Shown here: positions 1-6,559 of the stretch, piece by piece
How positions within the stretch are numbered: the stretch's first letter is position 1
Layout of the letters: each line of letters starts with the position of its first letter
Source: CAMDBL01 sp964498125
Lineage (GTDB): Bacteria > Pseudomonadota > Alphaproteobacteria > Rhizobiales > Hyphomicrobiaceae
DNA: 10,407 nt
Direction: 5' to 3'
NCBI GenBank assembly: GCA_964498125.1
Contig: CAZCGE010000076.1
Location: forward strand, 1-10,407
The notes under the pieces: model-generated
Told to the model about the DNA's origin: nothing
The model's input: only the letters and a program-made list of their open reading frames with translations
The model's database searches: none
Program-made: the position numbers and the translations under genes

Positions 1-60
1 CATGGCCTTCATAATCTCGAATGCCCGAGGTAGGCTCTTGATCGTCGCCCTGTGCGACAT
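1..60 (-). CDS. Start of an unidentified gene, cut off by the window edge
   Basis: Reading leftward from an ATG at 60-58 there is an open frame of 20 codons to the window edge, beginning MSHRATIKSLPRAF. A GGAG Shine-Dalgarno-like motif lies seven bases before the start (complement of 68-71), which supports a real gene. The few residues visible do not identify the protein. The pattern IKSLxRAFEIM loosely recalls the start of IclR-type regulators, where a similar SLxRALxIL stretch opens the DNA-binding domain, but this is weak. The gene diverges from the two-gene unit at 209-1179, and its ribosome binding site is buried in the inverted repeat at 61-107. Confidence 0.45.
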   Translation of the reverse strand, partial: MSHRATIKSLPRAFEIMKAM

Positions 61-107
61 GGGGGTGCTCCATTGCTTGGACCTAGACAATCCAAGGGAG
101 TACCCCC
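61..107. promoter_or_regulatory. Strong inverted repeat over a ribosome binding site
   Basis: GGGGGTGCTCC (61-71) pairs with GGAGTACCCCC (97-107) with one G-T wobble. An inner pair, CTTGGA (76-81) with TCCAAG (91-96), extends the structure with a nine-base loop at 82-90. In a leftward transcript the right half of the outer stem contains the GGAG ribosome binding site and is followed at once by the AUG at 60. The structure could hide the translation start or be a dyad operator for a regulator of this divergent region. It has no T run, so a simple terminator is less likely. Confidence 0.6.
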
Positions 108-177
108 TTCCGTGACTGACACAATCTTCCATACGTTACCGCCTCGCGCCGACCTCTTCCAAGCCTATGCGCGTTTT

Positions 178-188
178 GGTATGATACC
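178..188 (+). promoter_or_regulatory. Possible -10 promoter element of the small-protein/TIR-like unit
   Basis: TATGAT at 180-185 is close to the bacterial -10 consensus and sits 24 bases before the ATG at 209, leaving room for a short leader with the GGGAG ribosome binding site at 196-200. It is embedded in the small palindrome GGTATGATACC (178-188), which could also bind a regulator. A convincing -35 was not seen; the best placed candidate, around 156-161, is poor. Confidence 0.35.
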
Positions 189-208
189 CAGAAATGGGAG
201 CATTGTTC

Positions 209-523
209 ATGCCGACGAATGTCAAGCGCGTGCAAGACAGCCATACCGTGGCTGCAAACGTCGCCCGCGTGCTTCGCGATCCGAAATCCAGCAAGGCTGC
301 CAAATCGGTCGCGGCGGCGGCGCTGCGGACCGTCAGCAGCAACGAGCCGGCGCGCAAGCGGACCACGGCCGCGGCCGCCAAGGTATTGAAGGATCCCGAT
401 GCCAGCAAGGTGGAGAAGCATCTTGCCGCGATCGCTATTGTTCAACTGCCACGTTTCAAGCCCGATAAATTGGCACCTGAGCTGATCCGGGATGTCGTCC
501 TCGAGCGCCGCAAGAAGAAATAA
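209..523 (+). CDS. Small lysine-rich protein with two helical repeats, unknown function
   Basis: A 104-residue protein begins at ATG 209. The GGGAG at 196-200, eight bases upstream, favours this start over the in-frame ATG at 194, which overlaps that motif. It holds two related segments: VLRDPKSSKAAKSVAAAAL (residues 21-39) and VLKDPDASKVEKHLAAIAI (59-77), both likely amphipathic helices. A basic tail ends RRKKK. I recall similar VLRDxxxSKxxKSxA sequences among uncharacterised short bacterial proteins but know no function. It has no signal peptide or membrane segment. Only 14 bases separate its stop from the GTG of the DVFINCPFD-family gene, so they are probably co-transcribed. It may be the partner, antidote or nucleic-acid-binding component of that gene, but this is inference. 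Confidence 0.75.
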   Translation: MPTNVKRVQDSHTVAANVARVLRDPKSSKAAKSVAAAALRTVSSNEPARKRTTAAAAKVLKDPDASKVEKHLAAIAIVQLPRFKPDKLAPELIRDVVLERRKKK

Positions 524-537
524 GGCAACAGACCGTC

Positions 538-1179
538 GTGACGCCAAATCCATTCGACGTATTCATCAATTGCCCATTCGATGAGCAATACAAGCCTCTG
601 TTCGAATCAATCGTATTCACAATCACTGCATGCAATTACAATGCTCGATGCGCCCTCGAGGTGGAAAACGGACTCGACATTCGATATGACCGGCTGTGTC
701 GCCTGATAGACGAGTGTCGTCATTCCGTCCATGACCGGTCTCGAACGGAGTTGAGCTTCTCGGATCTCCCGCGGTTCAACATGCCTTTCGAGCTGGGCTT
801 GACCATGGGCGCCAAGAGATTTGGTGGGCGACAGCGCAGGGACGATTCGGCCCTGATCATGGTCGCGGAAAAATACAGACTTCCAGCCTATCTGTCCGAT
901 CTGGGAGGAAACGATCCTTTGGCGCACAAACGCGAGCCAGAGGAGGTCGTGAAAATCGTCCGCAAGTATCTGCACGCAGGTCCCGATGGCATTCCTGCCC
1001 CTGGCGCCGCAAACATCTTAGGCCGGCTTGCTCGCTTCAAGCGAGAGCTGCCGGCAATAGCCAGCGGCTTGAATCTGGAGACCTCGGAGCTGGATATAAT
1101 TGCTGATTATAGAACTTTCGTTCATGCCCTGGTCTGGTTCGTGAAAAACACCGCGCCAATCCCTCCCGAAGGACGGTGA
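538..1179 (+). CDS. DVFINCPFD-family protein, probable TIR/nucleoside-binding Rossmann-like fold
   Basis: A 213-residue protein begins at GTG 538. No better start lies upstream, and the nearest Shine-Dalgarno-like AAGG (522-525, overlapping the previous stop) is rather far away. The N-terminus, DVFINCPFD (residues 7-15), reads as a first beta strand and nucleotide-binding loop. It is followed by RCALE (37-41), ECRHSVHDRSR (59-69), PRFNMPFELGLTMG (78-91) and a SDLGGND segment (120-126). I recognise this motif order from uncharacterised bacterial proteins. Glu85 in FELG sits where TIR-like and deoxyribosyltransferase-like enzymes carry a catalytic glutamate after a strand, so NAD or nucleotide handling is a reasonable guess, not a fact. 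The C-terminal third is helical. Base composition around 550-660 is AT-richer than in the flanking metabolic genes, suggesting transfer together with the small upstream gene. A defence or conflict role is inferred only. Confidence 0.75.
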   Translation: MTPNPFDVFINCPFDEQYKPLFESIVFTITACNYNARCALEVENGLDIRYDRLCRLIDECRHSVHDRSRTELSFSDLPRFNMPFELGLTMGAKRFGGRQRRDDSALIMVAEKYRLPAYLSDLGGNDPLAHKREPEEVVKIVRKYLHAGPDGIPAPGAANILGRLARFKRELPAIASGLNLETSELDIIADYRTFVHALVWFVKNTAPIPPEGR

Positions 1180-1247
1180 CCTCGACCCCGACTGCTTCAC
1201 GCGCACCTGAATAGTTCTCGCTGCGCCGAGGATGACGGAAGCGCCCC

Positions 1248-4200
1248 CTACTCCGCCGCCCGCAGCACTGGCGCGGAACCTGGGTTGCGTAATTCCGCCA
1301 GCAGGGCCGCCTCGCGCTGCTTGGCCGTCGCACAGCTCTTCAGCTTGACGTGGCCGAAGCCCTTGACCTCCAGCGGCATTGCTGCCAGCGCCACGGCGGT
1401 GGCATGTGTCGCCGGTGACAGGCGGTTCGCGATCTCGTCGACGACGCGCTCGTAGTCGGCGATCATCTGCCGCTCCAGGCGGCGCTCGCGGCTCCAGCCG
1501 AACACGTCCGCCCACGTGCCACGCAACCCCTTCATCCTCGCCAGCACACGGAACGCCGGCATCATCCAGGCGCCGAGCTTCACCTTCCTCGCATGCCCCG
1601 TCACCTTGTCCTTGTGGAAATAAGCCATGAACGGCGGAGCCAGGTGGAACTCGAGGCTGCTCGCCCCCTCGAACTGCTCTTCCATTGCCTTCTGGAAGCG
1701 GCCGTCGGTATAGAGGCGGGCCACCTCGTATTCGTCCTTGTAGGCCAGCAACTTGTGGTAGCCGCGGGCGACCGCCTCCGTCAGGCCAGACCTGCCCGGC
1801 GCCTTGGTGCGCTCGAGGTTGCCGATCGAGGCGACAAAAGCGCGGTAGCGTTGCGCCAGGGCCTCGTCCTGGTATTGAGCGAGCTCTCCCGAGCGGAAGG
1901 CGACGATCTCGTCGAGGGTCTTGGGCGCGAGCGCCTTCGCAGCCGTCGGCTTGGCGATGCGGTCGAGCGCCGCCTTGTCGTGGCCGGCCAAGCGCCCGAA
2001 ACGGAACGCCTGCCGGTTCATTTCCACCGCCGCGCCATTCAGCTCGATCGCCTCCTCGATCGCCGCCGCGCCAATCGGAATGTGGCCGAGCTGATAGGCT
2101 AACCCCAAGAGGAACATGTTGGAGGCGATCGAGTCACCGAACAACCGCACGGCATAGTCGTGGGCATCGATGCCGACGATCGGCCCCTTGCGCACGCGGT
2201 CGGCGATGGCCTGCGCCAGCGCGCCGCCCGGCACCGTCAGGTTTGGCTGCCGCGTGAAATCGCCGGTGGTCATCTCATACGTGCTGTAGATCACCGCCGT
2301 CTGGTCCGGCTTCACCGTCTCCAGGATCTTGTTGCCCGCCGTCACCACGAGATCGCCGCCGATGATGACGTCGGCCGTGCTCGAGCCGATGCGGATGGCG
2401 TGGATCTGGCTGGCGTCGGCCGCAACCCGCATGTGGCAGGCGACCGCGCCGCCTTTTTGCGCCAGGCCCGTCATGTCGATCGCGCCAAAACCCTTGCCCT
2501 CGATATGGGCGGCTTGGGCCAGCACCGCGGATATCGTCACGACGCCGGTGCCACCGACGCCGGTCACCAGCATCGCGTAGGGATGCACGCCGAGCGCCGG
2601 CGCCAGCGGCTCGGGCAGGCTCGCCAGCATGGCGGCGATGCCATCCTGGCCGGCCACGGCCTTGGCCTTGCGCGGCTTGGCGCCGTGCACCGAGACGAAG
2701 CTCGGGCAGAATCCCTCCACACAGGAGAAATCCTTGTTGCAGGCGGACTGGTCGATCTGGCGCTTACGGCCAAGCTCGGTCTCGAGCGGGATGACGGCGA
2801 CGCAGTTCGACTTGACGCCGCAATCGCCGCAACCCTCGCACACCGCCGGATTGATGAAGATGCGCGTGTCGGGATCGGGGAACTCGCCTTTCTTGCGCCG
2901 CCGGCGTTTTTCAGCCGCGCACGTCTGATCGTAGACCAGGACGGTGGTGCCGGGGATCCTGGTCAGCTCCGTCTGCAGCGCCTGCAGGTCGCGCCGATGA
3001 TGCACCAGCACGCCCGCGGGCAGATCGCCCTGCCTGTAATTCTCCGGCTGATCCGTGACGACATCGACGCGCCGCGCGCCTTCGGCCAACACCTGCGCCA
3101 CCATCTGCGCGACGGAAATGCCGCCATCGAGCTTCTGGCCGCCGGTCATGGCGACGGCGTCGTTGTAGAGGATCTTGAAGGTGACGTTGACGCCGGCGCC
3201 GACCGCGGCGCGAATGGCGAGGCTGCCCGAATGAATGTAGGTGCCGTCACCGAGGTTCTGGAACACGTGCGGCCGCTTGGAGAAGTGCGCCTCGCCGACC
3301 CAGTTGGCGCCCTCGCCACCCATGTGCGTGAAGCCATCGGTGGAGCGATCCATCCACTGCGCCATGTAATGGCAGCCGATGCCGGCATAGGCGTGCGATC
3401 CCGCGGGCACCACGGTCGAGGAGTTGTGCGGGCAGCCGGCGCAGAAATAGGGCGTCCGCTGGAAGGCGTCCGCCGTGGCCGGCGTGTTGCCCCTGAGGCG
3501 CTTCAAGTCAGCGAGGCGGGTCATCACGCCCTCGTCGCCGGTCATGCGCACGATGCGCTCGCCGAGCGACAGCGCGATGTCGAGCGGGTCGAGCGCGCCC
3601 TTGGCGGGGAACAGCCACTGCTCGTTCTCGTCCTTCTTGCCGAGCACGCGCGGTCGAACGGCCAAATCGTACAGCTGCTCCTTGACCTGGGTCTCGATCA
3701 GCGCGCGCTTCTCCTCGACGACAAAGACCAGCTCGAGGCCCTCGGCGAAGCGCTTCAAGCCCTGCGGCTCCAGCGGCCAGGGCATGGCCACCTTGTAGAA
3801 GCGGATGCCGAGCTGGTTGGCTTTCACCTCGTCCAGCCCCAGCTCGTCGAGCGCCTGGCGCGTGTCGAGATAGCTCTTGCCCGTTGAGATGATGCCGATC
3901 TTGGCATTGGCCCCACCGGAGATGACGACACGGTCGAGACCGTTGGCGCGATTGTAGGCGAGGATGGCCCCGCGCTTGTAGTCGTGCAGGCGCGCCTCCT
4001 TGGCCAGCGCCTGGTCGCCGAGCCGGATGTTGAGTCCGCCCGGCGGCATGCGGAATTCGTCCTCGCTCGGCAGCTTGACGGCGACGCGGTCGATGCGCCC
4101 ATCGACGGTCGCCGTCGATTCGATGTTGTCCTTGACGCACTTGAGCCCGACCCAAACGCCGGCGTAGCGCGACAGGGCGATGGCATGGAGGCCGTAGTCG

Positions 4201-4739
4201 AGGATCTCCTGCACGCCCGCGGGATTGAGCACCGGCATCATGGCGTCGACGAAGGCGAACTCGGATTGATGCGCCGACGTCGAGCTTTCGCAGGTGTGGT
4301 CGTCGCCCATCAGCGCGAGCACGCCGCCGTGCTTGGAAGTGCCGGCGTGGTTGGCGTGGCGGAAGACGTCGCCGGAGCGGTCGACACCGGGCCCCTTGCC
4401 GTACCAGACGCCGAACACGCCGTCGTACTTGCCCTCGCCGCGCAGCTCGGCCTGCTGAGCACCCCAAATGGCGGTCGCCGCCAGATCCTCGTTGACGCCG
4501 GGATGAAAGACGATGCGGTTCTTCTCGAGCATCGGCTTGACGCGCAGCATCGCGCCCTCGAGTCCGGCGATCGGCGAGCCACGGTAGCCCGAGACATAGC
4601 CGGCCGTGGTCAAGCCCGCCTGCTCGTCGCGGGTCTTCTGCATCAGCATCAGGCGGATGATGGCCTGTGTGCCGGTCAGCAGTTGATGCGCGTGCCCGAG
4701 GTCGTACTTGTCGTTGAGGCTGGTCGGGCGCTTCGGCAT
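1248..4739 (-). CDS. Fused indolepyruvate ferredoxin oxidoreductase (alpha and beta parts in one chain)
   Basis: A cytoplasmic thiamine-diphosphate iron-sulfur enzyme that oxidatively decarboxylates aryl-2-oxoacids such as indolepyruvate to aryl-acyl-CoA, reducing ferredoxin or a similar acceptor. ATG 4739 gives 1163 residues and has AGGTG six bases upstream; a GTG three codons earlier (4748) is the longer alternative, used for the residue numbers below. Order of parts: N-terminal pyrimidine-binding domain (about 20-200, GYRGSP 54-59); linker/transketolase-like region (about 280-400); TPP-binding domain with CAGCP (436-440) and GDGTY (500-504) followed by ILYNDAVAMTGGQ; [4Fe-4S] region with Cys637, 640, 643, 649, 670, 676 and 681; IorB-like domain from VTGVGGTGVV (728-737) to about 900; and a C-terminal helical domain typical of the fused proteobacterial form (about 930-1140). 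The length matches that family. No ferredoxin gene is in the window. Confidence 0.95.
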   Translation of the reverse strand: MPKRPTSLNDKYDLGHAHQLLTGTQAIIRLMLMQKTRDEQAGLTTAGYVSGYRGSPIAGLEGAMLRVKPMLEKNRIVFHPGVNEDLAATAIWGAQQAELRGEGKYDGVFGVWYGKGPGVDRSGDVFRHANHAGTSKHGGVLALMGDDHTCESSTSAHQSEFAFVDAMMPVLNPAGVQEILDYGLHAIALSRYAGVWVGLKCVKDNIESTATVDGRIDRVAVKLPSEDEFRMPPGGLNIRLGDQALAKEARLHDYKRGAILAYNRANGLDRVVISGGANAKIGIISTGKSYLDTRQALDELGLDEVKANQLGIRFYKVAMPWPLEPQGLKRFAEGLELVFVVEEKRALIETQVKEQLYDLAVRPRVLGKKDENEQWLFPAKGALDPLDIALSLGERIVRMTGDEGVMTRLADLKRLRGNTPATADAFQRTPYFCAGCPHNSSTVVPAGSHAYAGIGCHYMAQWMDRSTDGFTHMGGEGANWVGEAHFSKRPHVFQNLGDGTYIHSGSLAIRAAVGAGVNVTFKILYNDAVAMTGGQKLDGGISVAQMVAQVLAEGARRVDVVTDQPENYRQGDLPAGVLVHHRRDLQALQTELTRIPGTTVLVYDQTCAAEKRRRRKKGEFPDPDTRIFINPAVCEGCGDCGVKSNCVAVIPLETELGRKRQIDQSACNKDFSCVEGFCPSFVSVHGAKPRKAKAVAGQDGIAAMLASLPEPLAPALGVHPYAMLVTGVGGTGVVTISAVLAQAAHIEGKGFGAIDMTGLAQKGGAVACHMRVAADASQIHAIRIGSSTADVIIGGDLVVTAGNKILETVKPDQTAVIYSTYEMTTGDFTRQPNLTVPGGALAQAIADRVRKGPIVGIDAHDYAVRLFGDSIASNMFLLGLAYQLGHIPIGAAAIEEAIELNGAAVEMNRQAFRFGRLAGHDKAALDRIAKPTAAKALAPKTLDEIVAFRSGELAQYQDEALAQRYRAFVASIGNLERTKAPGRSGLTEAVARGYHKLLAYKDEYEVARLYTDGRFQKAMEEQFEGASSLEFHLAPPFMAYFHKDKVTGHARKVKLGAWMMPAFRVLARMKGLRGTWADVFGWSRERRLERQMIADYERVVDEIANRLSPATHATAVALAAMPLEVKGFGHVKLKSCATAKQREAALLAELRNPGSAPVLRAAE

Positions 4740-4748
4740 GGCTGGCAC

Positions 4749-5013
4749 CTGTCATTCGAAAATCGTCTCGCCGCCGCTTTCCGCACGTTTGCTGCAGGTG
4801 CGAAATGGGTCAGGAGCACTGACCAAACCTGTCATACTTTGGCGGGGCCGGCAAACAGTCCAGCCCTCGCGATTGGTCATGGGAGTTATGTTGGTTGTCG
4901 AGGTGCTATCGGCAACCCTGGCGGTGGCGGAGGTGGCCCGCAACGCTGTCGATTGGGGCCGTCGGCCCGGCCACCCGTCCGCCACATGGCGCTGGAGCGC
5001 AGCGTCCGACGTG
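4749..5013. promoter_or_regulatory. Leader region of the oxidoreductase gene, with a perfect inverted repeat
   Basis: This stretch between hicB and the oxidoreductase start has no convincing gene; the frames crossing it are arginine/proline-rich shadows. GGTCAG (4808-4813) and CTGACC (4819-4824) form a perfect six-base inverted repeat with a five-base loop. The nonamer ACCTGTCAT occurs at 4747-4755 and again at 4827-4835. The first copy overlaps the ribosome binding site of the oxidoreductase, the second flanks the inverted repeat. They could be regulator sites or a leader hairpin. No clear -35/-10 pair was found. Confidence 0.3.
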
Positions 5014-5421
5014 TCACGCCCCCGCAGTGATCTTGTCGAGCGCCGCGCTGACGAGGAAGGCGGAGCGCGTGAGACCACGCCGCTTTGCCTCGGCATCGAT
5101 CTGCTCGAGCATCCCGGCATCGAGGGACAGGTTGGCCCGCACCGGCCGGCCGCGATCGAGCAGCAGTGGGATCATGACAGCAGCTTCTCCCGCGGCTGCA
5201 TCGGGTCCTTCGCCGGCGGCGGCGATCTCGAGCAACGATCGCGGCGCGGGCATTGTTTCGCCGTCGGTCACCATGTCGGCGGCAAACTCGCGCAACGCGC
5301 TGGTGGCATCGGCGATGGCGGCGTCGGCTGTCCCTCCGCCCCCATGACACCCAGGAAAGTCCGGAAATCGAACGCCCCAGGTTGCATCCGCGCCGTCAAC
5401 AATGGCAATGTAGTAGGACAA
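5014..5421 (-). CDS. hicB: HicB-family antitoxin with C-terminal ribbon-helix-helix domain
   Basis: A 135-residue antitoxin that should bind and inhibit the neighbouring HicA and repress their shared operon. The N-terminal half (YYIAIVDG 3-10, WGVRFPDFPGCHGGG 15-29, then ADAAIADATSAL) is the HicB RNase-H-like fold, in which the FPDxPG motif is diagnostic. The C-terminal part from about 95 (RANLSLDAGMLEQIDAEA, then RRGLTRSAFLVSAAL) is a ribbon-helix-helix DNA-binding domain. The start is taken as TTG 5421 because GAGGAGG (complement of 5427-5433) lies five bases before it, and HicB proteins normally begin right at this strand. A longer frame exists upstream but overlaps hicA. The ribosome binding site overlaps the hicA stop, so translation is probably coupled. 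Confidence 0.88.
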   Translation of the reverse strand: MSYYIAIVDGADATWGVRFPDFPGCHGGGGTADAAIADATSALREFAADMVTDGETMPAPRSLLEIAAAGEGPDAAAGEAAVMIPLLLDRGRPVRANLSLDAGMLEQIDAEAKRRGLTRSAFLVSAALDKITAGA

Positions 5422-5431
5422 TTTGGCCTCC

Positions 5432-5623
5432 TCAGATCCAGCCCGCCAACTTGGCAATCGAGCGGGCTACACCGGGGGATTGCTCGCGGTGGCGCGGGAC
5501 AACGATGCGGCCCGGCCTACCTGGATGCTTGAAAACATCGTGATTGCCGCCGCCCGCATTGATCCAGCCTTCCCTTTCAAGCCGGGCCACAATTTTGCGC
5601 GTATTGGTTTCAAGCGTAGCCAT
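5432..5623 (-). CDS. hicA: HicA-family mRNA interferase toxin
   Basis: A 63-residue toxin of usual HicA length. HicA toxins are small double-stranded-RNA-binding-fold proteins that cleave mRNA. The sequence runs from a helix (TRKIVARLEREGW, 8-20) to GGGNHDVFKHP (24-34), where His28 is the expected catalytic histidine, then a basic strand GRIVVPRHRE (38-47) and the final helix PGVARSIAKLAGW (50-62). ATG 5623 is chosen because the family starts here; the longer frame upstream runs through the AT-rich promoter. It precedes hicB, the usual toxin-first order, with ten bases between stop and TTG start. The unit lies between the glutathione S-transferase operon and the oxidoreductase, as an independent small insertion would. 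Confidence 0.88.
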   Translation of the reverse strand: MATLETNTRKIVARLEREGWINAGGGNHDVFKHPGRPGRIVVPRHREQSPGVARSIAKLAGWI

Positions 5624-5636
5624 GGCGCTCGCTGTT

Positions 5637-5658
5637 AATACGTATATATATGCGTATT
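5637..5658. promoter_or_regulatory. AT-rich palindrome, candidate HicB operator
   Basis: A 22-base inverted repeat reading AATACGTATAT on the left, whose right half matches the reverse complement in ten of eleven pairs; the only mismatch is 5643 with 5652. It lies 14 bases upstream of the hicA start and covers the likely -10 region. HicB proteins with ribbon-helix-helix domains autoregulate through such dyads, so this is the natural operator candidate. Confidence 0.55.
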
Positions 5659-5686
5659 GAAAGTCAATAGTTATATTGAAAGTCAA
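5655..5686 (-). promoter_or_regulatory. Two direct repeats forming the -35 region of hicAB
   Basis: The 13-base sequence TATTGAAAGTCAA occurs at 5655-5667 and 5674-5686, a 19-base period. Read on the minus strand each copy starts TTGACT, close to the -35 consensus TTGACA. From the copy nearer hicA, TATACG/TACGTA-like -10 hexamers follow at 15-17 bases inside the palindrome. The repeats may be a duplicated promoter or a second regulator site. Confidence 0.5.
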
Positions 5687-5713
5687 CAGTGATTTGTCTG
5701 AAGTGTTCCCCCC

Positions 5714-6535
5714 TCAATACCCCCGCTCCTGCCGCAATTGCGCCGCTGTCTTGAAGTGGGCCGGGTAGCGCTCGGAGATGCGGGCGCCGGGGTAGAAAGC
5801 CGCCTTGTAGGAAGGGCGCGCCTTGATGCGCGCCCACCAGCCCTGGAACCGCGGCAGCTCGGCCCACAGATCGTCGTAGCCCATGTCCTCCATGCGATCG
5901 ATCAGCGGCGTCACCTGCGCGTCGACCAGGCTGTACTGCTGGCCGAGAATCCAGGGGCCACCCAAATCGCGCATGGCCTGATCGATACGCTTCGAGGTCT
6001 GCTTGATCTGGAAACAGGCATAATCGATCTCGGTCTTGCCAAAACCCTTCCGCGTCATGCGCTGGTAGAACTGCTTGCGCAGCGGCAGCCGGTCGGCGTG
6101 GGCGGCGAACTCCTCGTTGCTCTTGTTGGTGAAGCGCATCGGCGCGAACAGGTTGGCGAACGAGGGCACGCGCACGGCCACCGTCGGCACCTCGTCGATG
6201 TAGCGCATCCAGGCGCGCGCCTTGGCGCGGCCGACGGCATCGGGCGGCAGCAGCGCTGGATTGGCGATGACCTCGTCGAGGTATTCGAGGATGGCGGAGG
6301 ATTCGATCAACACGCATGCCCCGGACCCCGTTCCGGGGTGGCCGTCGTGCACCAACGTCGGCACCACGCCGTTGGGATTGAGCTTCAGATATTCCGGTTC
6401 GAGCTGCTGGAAGCGGCCCAGGTCGACCTCGCGCTCGATCCAGTCCTTGCCCCGCTGCAGGCCCTTCTCGGCGAACGTGACGCGCACCTTCTGCGAGCAG
6501 GTGGAGTGCGCCGTGTGGTAGAGTTCCATGGTCAT
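5714..6535 (-). CDS. Glutathione S-transferase family protein, second gene of the pair
   Basis: A 273-residue cytosolic protein expected to conjugate or remove glutathione on electrophilic or aromatic substrates. The thioredoxin-like N-terminal domain has STCSQK (residues 11-16, candidate Ser/Cys near the thiol site), the cis-proline loop VVPT (57-60) and the glutathione-binding ESS (78-80). An unusual stretch, HPGTGSGAC (66-74), separates VPTLVHDG from VLIESS, where related proteins normally have at most one or two residues. A helical C-terminal domain with WILGQQYSLVDAQVTPLIDR follows and is typical of the family. The start at ATG 6535 has GAGGA nine bases upstream; ATG 6529 is possible. 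It lies 24 bases downstream of its paralogue, so the two form an operon. The substrate is unknown. Confidence 0.9.
   Translation of the reverse strand: MTMELYHTAHSTCSQKVRVTFAEKGLQRGKDWIEREVDLGRFQQLEPEYLKLNPNGVVPTLVHDGHPGTGSGACVLIESSAILEYLDEVIANPALLPPDAVGRAKARAWMRYIDEVPTVAVRVPSFANLFAPMRFTNKSNEEFAAHADRLPLRKQFYQRMTRKGFGKTEIDYACFQIKQTSKRIDQAMRDLGGPWILGQQYSLVDAQVTPLIDRMEDMGYDDLWAELPRFQGWWARIKARPSYKAAFYPGARISERYPAHFKTAAQLRQERGY
6317..6340. repeat. Palindromic insert within the glutathione S-transferase at 5714-6535
   Basis: A 24-base block identical to 7163-7186. It contains CCCCGGA (6319-6325) and TCCGGGG (6332-6338) as perfect inverted arms around a six-base loop. It is read in frame and encodes the HPGTGSGA stretch between the cis-proline loop and the glutathione-binding ESS. 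It resembles the CCCCGGATTTAATCCGGGG palindrome at 10121-10139. Confidence 0.6.
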
Positions 6536-6559
6536 GGGGGGCGGTCCTCGTGGGGGTAA

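Noticed and set aside
1180..1247. Possible terminator between the converging genes (CCTCG at 1180-1184 with CGAGG at 1227-1231)
   Set aside because: The stem has only five pairs, a long loop and no T tract.
2160..3887. Open frame of 575 codons on the plus strand opposite the oxidoreductase
   Set aside because: It is a shadow of the GC-rich codon pattern of the real minus-strand gene; it is Arg/His/Ala-rich with no recognisable family and lies wholly antisense to conserved domains.
3984..5030. Plus-strand open frame of 348 codons crossing the oxidoreductase start and its leader
   Set aside because: Most is antisense to the oxidoreductase and the remainder shows no domain.
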